From the NCBI RefSeq assembly GCF_041245805.1, contig NZ_CP162490.1:3821001-3885000 (forward strand): a DNA stretch of 64,000 nucleotides. Reading direction: 5' to 3'. Below the pieces are notes generated by a model. That model was not told where the DNA came from. It saw only the letters and a list, made by a program, of their open reading frames with translations, and did no database searches. The translations under genes were made by a program, and so were the position numbers. Position 1 is the first letter of the stretch; each line of letters opens with the position of its first letter. Of this stretch, positions 16,401 through 24,355 are shown in pieces. The DNA comes from Xanthomonas sp. DAR 34887 (GTDB lineage Bacteria > Pseudomonadota > Gammaproteobacteria > Xanthomonadales > Xanthomonadaceae).

Positions 16401-18375
16401 CCTTGGCCGGCTGCGGCTTGCCCTGCGCATCGACGCGCATCACTTCGAAGCGCGCATTGGCGTTGGCGTCGGCGCCGTCCTTGTCGTCGAACAGCGGGCG
16501 CACGCCGACCAGCGCCGGCGCCGGCCACAGCACGCGCTTGAGCGTGCGGGTGACGGTGCGGCCGCCGGTCTCGTACACGCTGGCCGAGACCAGCGCGGCG
16601 ATGGTGCTGGTCGGCTTGGCCTCGTCCGGCAGCGCGATATCCTCGGCGATCTTGCCGTCGGCGCCGAACTCGGTATCGATCACGTCCTTGGCTTCGCGCG
16701 GCAGCTGCAGCGTCGGGTCGCCGAAGAAGTAGCCCGGCAGCGCTTCCACCGGATGCTGCTCGACCGCCACCGCCAGCTTGGCGGTGAAGCGGTTGCCGTC
16801 GGCCGGTGCGCCGTACAGATAGGCGGCGGTGGCCTGCAGCTTGAACGGCTCGCCCGGCTTGAGCGTCTTCTGCGCGCTGTCCAGGTCCAGCTTCATGCGC
16901 TCGGGCAGGAACTCCTCGATGCGCAGGGTCATGCCCTGCACCGCTTCCTTGCTGGACGGATCGGTGCGGAACTCCACCTGCCAGCGCCCGGTCGGCGCAT
17001 CGGCGGGGATCAGCTGCTCGAAACTGAAATAGCCCTGCTCGCCCGGCTGCAGGCGGGTCTCGCGGAAGATCTTGCCGTCGGGCTGCTTCAGCCGCAGGAA
17101 CACCGGTTGCGCGCCCTTGCCGCTGGTCGCCACCGGCTTGCCGTCGTTGTCGCGCAGCAGCGCCGACACGCGCACCGTCTCGCCAGGGCGGTACAGGTCG
17201 CGGCCGGACCAGGCGAACACGTCGAACCAGGCGTTCTCGCGTCCGGCCACGGCGAACTCGCTCAGGTCCAGCGCCGGCTGGTTGAACGGCAGCATCGACA
17301 GGTCGGTGCCGCTGCGCGCCACCAGCACCTGGCCGGCATCGAGCGTGTAGTTCAGCAGCGCATTGCCGTTGGCGTCGGTCTCGCCCTTCAGGAACAGCTC
17401 GCCGTCGGCGTTGAGGACGCGCAGTTCCACCTTCTTCAACGGCTCGCCGCTCTGCAGCGAGGCGGTGTGCACGAACAGCTTGTCCTTGTAGGCGCGCGCG
17501 TGCAGGCCGATGTCGCTGACGGTGAAGAACGCGGTGTCGTATTCGTTCTCGAACCGGCCCGGGCGCTTCATCACCGCGAAGTACAGGCCCGGCTCCTGCA
17601 GTTCCTTGATGTCCTGGATCGGCAGATAGGTCAGCGCGCGCTCGTTCTTGTCGCCGCCGAGCACGAACCGGTTGACGTACACCGACTCGGCCAGCTGCGA
17701 AATCGGCGTGTGGTCACTGTAGTCGCTGTCCATTTCCCAGCTGCCGCGGCGGCCGCCGCGCTGGTACTGGGCGAAGAACGCCGGCAGCGAGCCTTCCTTG
17801 ACCCGCATGAACTCCACGTCCACTTCCGGCACGTTGAGCGAGACCACCGGCAGGCCGCGGCTTTCGCGCGCCGGCAGCACGCTGCCCTGCGAGGCGAAGC
17901 CGACCGCCGGCTCCAGTTCGCCGGTATAGACCTTCTGCTTGAGCGGCTTGCCCAGGCGGCTGCCATCGGCGGCGAGCAGGTCGGCGGAGATCAGCACGGT
18001 GTAGTCCTTGGCCGCCTCCACGTACGGATAGCGCAGGGTCTTGCCGTCGTCGGACAGCGACCAGGCGCTCTCGTCGGTGCCGACCTTCTCCTCGAAGCGC
18101 ACCAGCTTGTCGAAGTCCTGGGTGCCGACCAGCGGCCGCGAGAACTCCAGCGCCAGCGACAGCCCGTCGCCCTTCTGGTCGGGATAGGCGCGGACCAGGC
18201 CGAAGCCCTTCATCGCTTCCTTTTGCCCCTTGACCGGCTCGCCGCTGGCGTCGGGCAACTGCCCGGATTCGTTGCGCTTGCAGCCGCCCAGCGCCAGCGC
18301 CAGGCCCAGCAGCAGGAAGGTGCTCAACAGCCCGGCGCGCAGGAGGCGCCACTGCCGCTTCGAATCCGTGTGCAT
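13438..18375 (-). CDS. Bacterial alpha-2-macroglobulin lipoprotein (YfhM-like)
   Basis: A 1645-residue periplasmic protease trap, close in length to E. coli YfhM. A lipobox (LALALGGC, lipidated Cys32) anchors it in a membrane. Many macroglobulin beta-domains follow. The thioester motif is intact as CAEQ with Cys about residue 1170 (YPYGCAEQTTSKGY); E. coli has CLEQ. The alpha/alpha toroid and receptor-binding-like domains complete the chain. The family traps proteases that breach the outer membrane, often beside penicillin-binding protein 1C; no pbpC is visible in the flanks shown here. The ATG at 18375 starts directly before the signal peptide. A strong terminator follows the gene. Confidence 0.93.
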   Translation of the reverse strand: MHTDSKRQWRLLRAGLLSTFLLLGLALALGGCKRNESGQLPDASGEPVKGQKEAMKGFGLVRAYPDQKGDGLSLALEFSRPLVGTQDFDKLVRFEEKVGTDESAWSLSDDGKTLRYPYVEAAKDYTVLISADLLAADGSRLGKPLKQKVYTGELEPAVGFASQGSVLPARESRGLPVVSLNVPEVDVEFMRVKEGSLPAFFAQYQRGGRRGSWEMDSDYSDHTPISQLAESVYVNRFVLGGDKNERALTYLPIQDIKELQEPGLYFAVMKRPGRFENEYDTAFFTVSDIGLHARAYKDKLFVHTASLQSGEPLKKVELRVLNADGELFLKGETDANGNALLNYTLDAGQVLVARSGTDLSMLPFNQPALDLSEFAVAGRENAWFDVFAWSGRDLYRPGETVRVSALLRDNDGKPVATSGKGAQPVFLRLKQPDGKIFRETRLQPGEQGYFSFEQLIPADAPTGRWQVEFRTDPSSKEAVQGMTLRIEEFLPERMKLDLDSAQKTLKPGEPFKLQATAAYLYGAPADGNRFTAKLAVAVEQHPVEALPGYFFGDPTLQLPREAKDVIDTEFGADGKIAEDIALPDEAKPTSTIAALVSASVYETGGRTVTRTLKRVLWPAPALVGVRPLFDDKDGADANANARFEVMRVDAQGKPQPAKGLKVTLVRELRDYHWAFTDNRWDYDFTRRFENKQTLTVDAGSVAAKFDFPVEWGEYRVDVFDPATGLTTRYPFHAGWSWGDENRGLDARPDKVKLALDKTGYKAGDTLKVTLTPPHAGPGVLMVESDKMLYVQDIDVKPGSTFEIPVTKEWERHDVYVTALVFRGGSAPSKITPARAVGVAFVPMERKSRRVAVGLVAPKQMRPEQPLPVTVSVPELAGKQAHVTISAVDVGILNITRFPVPDANAQFFAQRRLGVDAYDIYGRVIESFEGGTGKLRFGGDMALAALPQAKRPTARVQTVDLFSGSVKLDAKGNARVQLPVPDFNGTLRVSALVYSDDRYGNRDVETLVRAPIVAEASMPRVMAPGDRSMVTLDVQNFTGQAGEFKVQVDGEGPLAIAENARSAKLGKDAKATLSFPLVAQEGYTVAKVRVRVNGNGFNVDRRYDLPVRAAWPAVLRAQTRVLDPLAPVTLGMGDAEGLMAGSVNARMLVSALPPIPFASALQGALNYPYGCAEQTTSKGYAALLLDDATARTLGAKGLDAATRRERMEGAFGRLASMQISSGHFSMWGDDGYVNPGLTPYIAEFLLDAKDAGFAVPDNVLQKALNRLSEDLLSGGNNFYGQDRRENLKFANQAWSGYVLARVNRAPLGTLRALYDNDRGKALTGLPLVHLGVALSLQGDKKRGDAAIAAGFAKDNADRPRYFGDYGSVIRDDALMIALLHERGLAKPEYDARAVSLGREIDARRRGGWLWLSTQEQVALARMGKALLANQSKLVSGQLAIGDSSEAIGAAKAFGRQFGEAELARGVSFVPQGEAPMYASLEIAGIPRTAPGVDESTLKVEREWYGTDGKPWTPRPLKEGEALIVRVTMTSNESMPDALLTDLLPAGLEIENFNLGDAKQWSDVVVDGIEISDRSNAADVKHEEFRDDRYVAALGLSAGSKAQVFYLVRAVTPGTYTVPPPLVEDMYRPDLRGVGRSNPGTISVVQP

Positions 18376-18659
18376 ACGTTCGCTCCGTGAAAGTGGCGGG
18401 AGTATAGAACGCGGACGCGACGGCCGGAGGATCGAAATTGCGATTGCGCGCGCGGCGATCGCCGGCGCGTGGCCAGGCGGTCGCGGATGGCGCTGGGCGA
18501 GCGCTGCCGGACCTTGCCGGCGGCGATTTTTGCGCGCCGGTTGGGGGTGCATGGTGGCACGCCCGGCGCTCGTGCTTCCTCCGGCCGACATGCCATCGTC
18601 GGCGCAGCGCATCGCCGTGGAAACAGCCAAGGAGGCAACAGATTCGCCGAGCCCCGGAT
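18376..18659. other. Upstream region of alpha-2-macroglobulin
   Basis: About 280 bases between the alpha-2-macroglobulin start and the repeat block. It should hold that gene's promoter. No convincing small gene or regulator site was seen. Confidence 0.4.
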
Positions 18660-18861
18660 GCAGTCGGGACTGAAGTCCCTCCCACAGTGCACCCGGCCGG
18701 ATGGCCGCGAGTTTCCCTGTAGGAGCGGCTTCAGCCGCGACGCGCGAAGTCTGGAGTCGCGCAGGTTCGGCAATCGGTCCGGGCTGAAGCCCCTCCTTAC
18801 AGTGCACCCGGCCGGATGGCCGCGAGTTCCTGTAGGAGCGGCTTCAGCCGCGGCGCGCGAA
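18660..18861. repeat. Two tandem copies of a REP-containing unit
   Basis: Two imperfect copies of a unit of about 90 bases (18660-18750 and 18772-18861). Each begins with a small palindrome (CGGGACTGAAGTCCC or CGGGCTGAAGCCC), continues with CAGTGCACCCGGCCGGATGG and ends with CTGTAGGAGCGGCTTCAGCC followed by CGCGCGAAG. The end segment is the REP core seen at 725-796 and 22412-22499. The block lies downstream of the nucleoside hydrolase gene and may act as its 3' boundary. Tandem duplication of REP plus flank is read directly from the sequence. Confidence 0.8.
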
Positions 18862-18881
18862 GCGGCGATCGCGCCGTCGCC

Positions 18882-19916
18882 TCAACGCAACAGGCGCTGC
18901 ATGTACAGCGCGATCAGCCGTGGCCGGTCCAGCGCCAGGCAGACCTGGGCGTCAGGGGTGCCAGCCGCGGCATGGCCGCGCTCCGCCGCGGTGCCGACGG
19001 CGGCAGCGCCGCCGGCTGCGCTCGCGCCGGCCGGCACTTCCCGCGTATACCCCTGATCGTCGACCGCGATGCGCAGCGGCACCGTCGGGCACAGGCTCGG
19101 ATCGAGCAAGTACGCCACCGGCACCACGTCGAACAGGGTCGGGGTGGCGCTGGCCCAGGGCTGGTCGGTGTCGCGCCACTGGTAGTAGAGCTGGGTCAGC
19201 GCGTCGGTCAGCGGATCGCCATGCGCGAACAGCGCGACCCGCTCCGGTTCCTCCAGGGTCACCTGGGTCGCATCCAGCGGCAGCATCACGATCGGCACCC
19301 CGGCCGCGAACACGCGCTGCGCGGCGCCGATGTCGGAGACGATGTTGTATTCCGGCGCAGGCGCGCTCGGCGGCCGGTAGCGCGACTTGCCGTAGCCCGC
19401 ACGCACCGAGCCGCCCATCAGCACCACCTGCCGGAGCTGGGCGAAGCCCTGCGGGTCGCGCTGCAGCGCGCGCGCCGCGTCGGTCAGCGGTCCGAGCACC
19501 AGCAAGGTGACCTGCCCGGGATGGCGCCGCGCCTGCGCCAGGATGACGTCCGCCGCATCCGGCGCCTTGCGCGGCAGCGTGCCCTGCGTCGCCCAGCGTG
19601 CCTGGCTGAAGGGGATGGTGCTGGTGGTCTTGTGGCCGATCGCCAGCGGGATCTCGCTGCGCCCGGCCTGCTGCAACAAGCGCTGCAGCAACTGCGCGCG
19701 CAGTGCGGTGTCGCCCCAGGCCGAGGCGATGCCGAGCACGTCCAGTTCCGGGCTGCGCAGCAGCAGCGCCAGCGCGAACGCATCGTCGATGTCGTCGCCG
19801 ACGTCGGTGGACACCACCACCTTCTGCGCTGGCGGCGCGGCCGCAGGCGCCGCCGCGGCGGCCGCCGCTGCCAGGGCCAGCAGCGCCAGCGCCCCCCACC
19901 GTTTCAGACTGCGCAT
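18882..19916 (-). CDS. Secreted nucleoside hydrolase
   Basis: A 344-residue protein with an Ala-rich signal peptide (about 1-28). The calcium-binding N-terminal signature is STDVGDDIDDA (Asp38, Asp41, Asp42, Asp44, Asp45), the longer form of the DTDPGxDD motif found in one clade of inosine/uridine-preferring hydrolases. VLGPLTDAARAL, VVLMGGS and EYNIVSDIGAA are also family motifs. The family cleaves N-glycosidic bonds of ribonucleosides to base plus ribose. An insertion rich in Ala and Gly near residues 290-315 is unusual. Export to the periplasm and position behind a TonB-dependent receptor suggest salvage of imported nucleosides. Its ribosome binding site (AGGGGAGG) directly follows an intrinsic terminator. 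Confidence 0.88.
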   Translation of the reverse strand: MRSLKRWGALALLALAAAAAAAAPAAAPPAQKVVVSTDVGDDIDDAFALALLLRSPELDVLGIASAWGDTALRAQLLQRLLQQAGRSEIPLAIGHKTTSTIPFSQARWATQGTLPRKAPDAADVILAQARRHPGQVTLLVLGPLTDAARALQRDPQGFAQLRQVVLMGGSVRAGYGKSRYRPPSAPAPEYNIVSDIGAAQRVFAAGVPIVMLPLDATQVTLEEPERVALFAHGDPLTDALTQLYYQWRDTDQPWASATPTLFDVVPVAYLLDPSLCPTVPLRIAVDDQGYTREVPAGASAAGGAAAVGTAAERGHAAAGTPDAQVCLALDRPRLIALYMQRLLR

Positions 19917-19929
19917 GCGCGCCTCCCCT

Positions 19930-19962
19930 AAAAAGAAACCGCCGGCATGATAGCCGGCGGTT
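19930..19962 (-). terminator. Terminator/attenuator between receptor and nucleoside hydrolase
   Basis: On the minus strand a perfect 10-base stem (AACCGCCGGC/GCCGGCGGTT) with a 6-base loop is followed by TTTCTTTTT. It sits between the receptor stop (19992) and the nucleoside hydrolase ATG (19916). The T-tract runs directly into the hydrolase ribosome binding site, so there is no room for a separate promoter after it. Confidence 0.8.
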
Positions 19963-19991
19963 CCTGGTACATCGCAACGCCGACCCGCGGA

Positions 19992-22211
19992 TCAGAAATT
20001 GGCGCGGAACTGCGCGCCGACGATGCGCGGATCGTTGATGAAGCCGGTGAGGTTGTTGAAGTCGATCGCACCGGTGGCGCGGATCTGGTTGGTGCAGTTG
20101 CGGCAGAACACCGACACCTCGTACGCGCCGGCATCCCAGTTGTAGCCGATCTTGGCGCCGCCCTCGAGCAGCGGCTGGCCGACGAACTCGCGCGAGTCGT
20201 ACAGGAAGAAGTTGATCTCGCTGCGGTAGGACCAGTCGGTGTAGAAAAAGAACTCGGCGTCGTCGCCGACCGGGATGCCGTAGCGCAGGGTCGCGTTGCC
20301 CATCCACTTGGCCGCCTGCGGCAGCACGTTGCCGTTGATGATGGCGTTGCCGGCGGCGTTGAGCGGATCGGTCACGGTGCAGGTGCGGCACACGCCGACC
20401 GACAGGGTCGGATCCTCGATGCGGGTCCAGTTGTAGGCGCCGCCCAGGGTGAAGCGCAGGTTCTGGGTCAGCAGCGCTTCGAAGTCGAACTCGGCGCCGC
20501 GCGCCTTGGAGGTGTCGGCGTTGAGCAGGCGCACGTCGTTGGAGCTGCCGCCGACCGCGGTCAGCTGCTGGTTCTTCACCCGGAAATCGTAGACGTCGAA
20601 GCTGAGCCGCGCGCGCTTGTCGAACAGGTCGGACTTGATGCCGATCTCGTACGAATCCACGGTCTCCGGCGCGGCCACGGTCAGCGGCGCGGTCGCCGAC
20701 GGCACGCCGAAGCTGGCGCCGCGGAAACCGCGCGCGGCGCGGGCGTAGACGTTGACGTTCTCGTTGATGGTGTAGGTGGCGCTGGCGTCGCCGGTGACCT
20801 TGGAGTTGTCGGTGCTGCCGGTGGACGGCTCGAGCAGGGTGACGCGGTCCAGCGCCAGCACGTCGAAGGTCTTCTTGTCGTAGGTGTAGCGGATGCCGGC
20901 GCGCAGGTCCAGGCGATCGGTGGCCGCGTAGTTCAGCGAGCCGAACGCCGCCCACGAGGTGTTGCGCTGGCGGGTCAGCTGGTAGCTGCTGAGGGTGCCG
21001 CCGCCCAAAGTGTTGTAGGTGTAGTTCTCGCCTTCCACCGAATCGTGGAAGTAGTACAGGCCGGCCTGCCAGTTGACCGGGCCGCTGTACTGCGACTCGG
21101 CGCGCAGCTCCTGCGAGTACTGGTCCAGGTTCTTGATGCCGCCGGCGGTCTCCACCGGGAACGCGATCACGCCCGGGCCGGACGGCGGCGCGAACACCGC
21201 GCCATAGCCGCCGTCGATGTCGCCGCGGCTGTAGTACTTGCCGATGCCCTCGTAGCCGGTGATCGAGTGCAGCACGATGTCGCCCAGGTCCCAGGTCAGG
21301 TTGGCGCTGCCGCCGTAGGTCTGCAGTTCCTGGGTGTTCTGTCCGTCGATGGACACCTTGTCCGGGTCGAAGCCGGCGACCAGCTTGTTGCTGCCCGGCC
21401 GGAAGATGTTGGCGCGGAACAGCCGCGCGGTGCCGTCCAGATGCCGCGCATGCGCGTTGAACAGCGCGCTGAAATCCTCGCCCGGCTGGAACAGCAGCTG
21501 CACCCGCACCGCCGAGTCGGTGTAGCCCTCGAACGAACGGTTGTCCACGGTGTTGTCGACCCAGTCGTCGCGGCGCTGGCCCAGCGCCGACACGCGCGCG
21601 GCCCACTTGTCGCCCATGGCGATGCTCAGACCGGTTTCCATGGTCATGGTGCCGTAGGTGCCGTAGGACAGGCTGGCGTAGCCGTCGTTGGCGCCGATGC
21701 TGGGCTTGACCGAGTTGAACTTGACCACGCCGGCGGGGGTGTTGCGGCCGAACAGCGTGCCCTGCGGGCCGCGCAGCACTTCCAGGCCTTCCAGGTCGAA
21801 GATCGGGAAGCCTTTCAGGAACGCGTTCTCGGCCACCACGTCGTCGTACACCAGCGACACCGGCTGCGAGGCGTAGGTGTTGAAGTCGGTGTTGCCGTAG
21901 CCGCGGATGTAGAAGCGCGGGAACACGCGGCCGTTGGAGGATTCGACATTGAGGCTGGGCGCCTTGCCGGCCAGCACGCGCACGTCCGAGCCGCTGGTGG
22001 CGATCGCGTCCAGGTATTCCGGGCGCAGTACGCTGGCGGAGATCGGCACGTCCTTGGAGTCTTCCGAACGCCGTTCGGCGGTGACCTTGACCGTATCCAG
22101 GCGGGCGACCCCGTCCGTGCTGTCCGCCTGCTGGGCGGCGGCGGAGAACGAGAGAGCGGAAACGACGGCTACGGCAAGTGCGCTGGTGCGCAGCGACCAA
22201 CTGGCGGACAT
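19992..22211 (-). CDS. TonB-dependent outer-membrane receptor
   Basis: A 739-residue receptor with a signal peptide (about 1-26, AAAQQ). The TonB-box/plug start is LDTVKVTAERRSEDSKDVPIS. The plug motifs are FYIRGYGNTDFN, LEVLRGPQGTLFGRNTPAG and VVKFNSVKP. It ends in RIVGAQFRANF with the terminal Phe expected for BAM-dependent assembly. The RGPQGTLFGRN type is common among receptors of diverse small molecules. The ATG at 22211 matches the signal peptide start and follows GGAG. It heads an operon with the nucleoside hydrolase. A CxxC pair in the barrel near the C-terminus (FCRNC) and a second cysteine pair (CRTC) are noticeable. Nucleoside uptake is inferred from context only. Confidence 0.92.
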   Translation of the reverse strand: MSASWSLRTSALAVAVVSALSFSAAAQQADSTDGVARLDTVKVTAERRSEDSKDVPISASVLRPEYLDAIATSGSDVRVLAGKAPSLNVESSNGRVFPRFYIRGYGNTDFNTYASQPVSLVYDDVVAENAFLKGFPIFDLEGLEVLRGPQGTLFGRNTPAGVVKFNSVKPSIGANDGYASLSYGTYGTMTMETGLSIAMGDKWAARVSALGQRRDDWVDNTVDNRSFEGYTDSAVRVQLLFQPGEDFSALFNAHARHLDGTARLFRANIFRPGSNKLVAGFDPDKVSIDGQNTQELQTYGGSANLTWDLGDIVLHSITGYEGIGKYYSRGDIDGGYGAVFAPPSGPGVIAFPVETAGGIKNLDQYSQELRAESQYSGPVNWQAGLYYFHDSVEGENYTYNTLGGGTLSSYQLTRQRNTSWAAFGSLNYAATDRLDLRAGIRYTYDKKTFDVLALDRVTLLEPSTGSTDNSKVTGDASATYTINENVNVYARAARGFRGASFGVPSATAPLTVAAPETVDSYEIGIKSDLFDKRARLSFDVYDFRVKNQQLTAVGGSSNDVRLLNADTSKARGAEFDFEALLTQNLRFTLGGAYNWTRIEDPTLSVGVCRTCTVTDPLNAAGNAIINGNVLPQAAKWMGNATLRYGIPVGDDAEFFFYTDWSYRSEINFFLYDSREFVGQPLLEGGAKIGYNWDAGAYEVSVFCRNCTNQIRATGAIDFNNLTGFINDPRIVGAQFRANF

Positions 22212-22411
22212 GGGAACTCCGGAGTGGAATGGGCAGGAGCGAATGCGCGTCGCCGGCAAGCGATGCCGCGCCGCAACATAATTAACACAAAATACACACG
22301 CTGTGCATGTCCCGGACACTTGAACGTGTTAAGGGTGAGGGTGCTGACACAGGCCGTGCGCGGTCCCGATGGCCCTGTCACACCATCAATCGCATGCGCG
22401 CGCCGCCCGCC
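22212..22411 (-). promoter_or_regulatory. Promoter region of receptor/nucleoside hydrolase operon
   Basis: An AT-rich stretch around 22276-22312 (minus strand contains TTTTGTGTTAATTATGTT) is the only promoter-like segment before the receptor ATG. No specific operator was recognised. Confidence 0.35.
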
Positions 22412-22499
22412 CCTGTAGGAGCGGCTTCAGCCGCGACAGGAACTGCGGCAAGACCATGTCTTCGGTGAGATCATGTCGCGGCTGAAGCCGCTCCTACAC
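22412..22499. repeat. REP-like inverted repeat pair (GTAGGAGCGGC family)
   Basis: A forward unit (22412-22440) and an inverted unit (22472-22499) of the same GTAGGAGCGGCTTCAGCCGC repeat are separated by about 31 bases. The pair lies downstream of prpF and upstream of the receptor promoter. The arrangement matches 725-796, supporting a paired REP (REPIN-like) element. Confidence 0.82.
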
Positions 22500-22561
22500 A
22501 AAACGAAACTCCGGGAGTTGCGCCATCACGGCGCCACCGCCCCGCCGCCGGCGCAGCCGGC

Positions 22562-23755
22562 TCAGCAACTCTCGCCCGGCACCCGCACCCAGCCTTCCAT
22601 CAGCACCCGCGCGCTGCGGCTCATGATCGCCTTGGTGACGCTCCACTGGCCGTCCGCCTGCTGCTGCGCTTCGGCGCCGACCCGCAAGGTGCCGGAGGGA
22701 TGGCCGAAGCGCACCGCCTGGCGCGCGCCGCCGCCGGCCGCGCGGTTCACCAGCGTGCCCGGGATCGCCGCGGCGGTGCCGATCGCCACCGCGGCGGTGC
22801 CCATCATCGCGTGGTGCAGCTTGCCCATCGACATCGCCCGCACCAGCAGGTCGATGTCGGCGGCGGCGACCGGCTTGCCGCTGGAGGCCACGTAATCGGC
22901 CGGCGGCGCGACGAAGGCCACCTTGGGCGTGTGCTGGCGCGTCGCCGCGTCTTCCAGCCTGGCGATCAGGCCCATGCGCAGCGCGCCGTAGGCGCGGATG
23001 GTCTCGAATCGGGCCAGCGCCTGCGCGTCGCCGTTGATCGCATCCTGCAGTTCGGTGCCGCGGTAACCCAACGCCTGCGCGTCGAGGAAGATGGTCGGGA
23101 TGCCGGCATTGATCAGCGTCGCCGCGAAGCTGCCCACGCCCGGCACGTCCAGCGTATCGACCAGGTTGCCGGTCGGAAACATCGCCCCGTCCGCCCCCTC
23201 TTCGTCGGCAGCCGGGTCCAGGAAGTCGAGCTGGATCTCGGCCGCCGGGAAGGTCACTCCGTCAAGTTCGAAATCGCCGCCCTCCTGCACCCTGCCGTCC
23301 ACGATCGGCACCTGCGCGAGGATGGTCTTGCCGATGTTGGCCTGCCAGATCCGCACCGTGACCGTGCCGTCGTGCGGAATGCGCGCCGCATCGACCAGGC
23401 CGGCGGCGATCGCGAACGGTCCCACCGCCGCCGACAGGTTGCCGCAGTTGCCGCTCCAGTCGACGAACGGACGGTCGATCGCCACTTGGCCGAACAGATA
23501 ATCCACGTCGTGGTCGGCGCGCGCGCTCGGCGCCACGATCACCGTCTTGCTGGTGCTGGATGTGGCCCCGCCCATGCCGTCGATCTGCTTGGCGTAAGGA
23601 TCCGGGCTGCCGATCACCCGCAGCAGCAACGCATCGCGCGCCGCGCCAGGCACCTGCGCGGCGGCGGGCAGATCCTGCAGGCGGAAGAACACGCCTTTCG
23701 ACGTGCCGCCGCGCATGTAGGTGGCGGGAATGCGGAGCTGGGGAAGGTAGGGCAT
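22562..23755 (-). CDS. prpF: PrpF, 2-methylaconitate cis-trans isomerase
   Basis: A 397-residue PrpF-family protein with a diaminopimelate-epimerase-like fold. The N-terminal motif IPATYMRGGTSKGVFF, the GNCGNLSAAVGPFA segment and MGKLHHAMMGT are family signatures; the Lys of GGTSKG and nearby Cys/Ser residues form the active site in characterised members. It works with AcnD in the methylcitrate cycle, isomerising the AcnD product to cis-2-methylaconitate. The ATG at 23755 directly precedes the conserved start; an upstream Met adds seven residues. It is the last gene of the prp operon, separated from acnD by two unrelated small genes. Confidence 0.93.
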   Translation of the reverse strand: MPYLPQLRIPATYMRGGTSKGVFFRLQDLPAAAQVPGAARDALLLRVIGSPDPYAKQIDGMGGATSSTSKTVIVAPSARADHDVDYLFGQVAIDRPFVDWSGNCGNLSAAVGPFAIAAGLVDAARIPHDGTVTVRIWQANIGKTILAQVPIVDGRVQEGGDFELDGVTFPAAEIQLDFLDPAADEEGADGAMFPTGNLVDTLDVPGVGSFAATLINAGIPTIFLDAQALGYRGTELQDAINGDAQALARFETIRAYGALRMGLIARLEDAATRQHTPKVAFVAPPADYVASSGKPVAAADIDLLVRAMSMGKLHHAMMGTAAVAIGTAAAIPGTLVNRAAGGGARQAVRFGHPSGTLRVGAEAQQQADGQWSVTKAIMSRSARVLMEGWVRVPGESC

Positions 23756-23794
23756 CAGGGCACCGATTGGGGGCAAGCGGAAACGAACAAGGCG

Positions 23795-24352
23795 CTAGAA
23801 CAGCGCGGCCTGGCGCGGCGGCAACAGCGGCCAATGCATCAGGGTCTGGTAACCATAGGGATCGCCGCCGGCCGCGACCAGTTCGATCCGGTCGATGGTC
23901 CAGGCGATCGGCGCGATCGGGACCGTCCTGCATTCTTGATCGAGCTGGCGCTTGGCGAAGTAACTCAATGTGACATGCGCGTTGTGGCCCAGGCGATCCG
24001 CGATGCCTTCGGCATTCAACCGGCGCTGCACTGCGTCGAGCAGCTCGGCAAATGCGGGCGGCTTTTCGGCCCGGCCCTTCAATGTCCAGTGGATCGAGTT
24101 CGCCGGTTCGCCATCGCTGGCGATCCGGTCGAACGTCAGGCTGGCGCTGGAGGCGACCAGCCCGTCGCAGGCGCGCAGCAACTTCTCGCGGCACGCCATC
24201 GGGTACTTGTCGGACAACGACTGATGCCAGTTCGCAGGCGCCACCATGGCGCGCGCATCTTCTGCTGTCAGCGCAAACGCATCCAGCCGTGCCGCTATGG
24301 CATGGCGAACCTGCGCCGGCGGGCGCGCCATGACGATCAAGCCCGCGCGCAT
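23795..24352 (-). CDS. 2'-5' RNA ligase-like 2H phosphoesterase
   Basis: A 185-residue protein with two HxT/S motifs, His43-Gln-Ser45 (NWHQSLS) and His126-Val-Thr128 (AHVTLSYF). These define the 2H phosphoesterase superfamily (LigT/ThpR). Members hydrolyse 2',3'-cyclic or related RNA phosphodiesters, though many cellular roles are unclear. The start is three bases after the stop of the SRPBCC gene, so the two are co-transcribed. Their placement between acnD and prpF is unexpected. A link to propionate metabolism cannot be deduced from the sequence. Confidence 0.8.
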   Translation of the reverse strand: MRAGLIVMARPPAQVRHAIAARLDAFALTAEDARAMVAPANWHQSLSDKYPMACREKLLRACDGLVASSASLTFDRIASDGEPANSIHWTLKGRAEKPPAFAELLDAVQRRLNAEGIADRLGHNAHVTLSYFAKRQLDQECRTVPIAPIAWTIDRIELVAAGGDPYGYQTLMHWPLLPPRQAALF

Positions 24353-24355
24353 CGG

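Noticed and set aside
13423..18390. A plus-strand open frame of about 1650 codons opposite the alpha-2-macroglobulin gene
   Set aside because: It mirrors a well-supported gene on the other strand, is rich in His/Arg/Gln/Ala without domain motifs and lacks a ribosome binding site. Long antisense frames are expected in high-GC codon usage.
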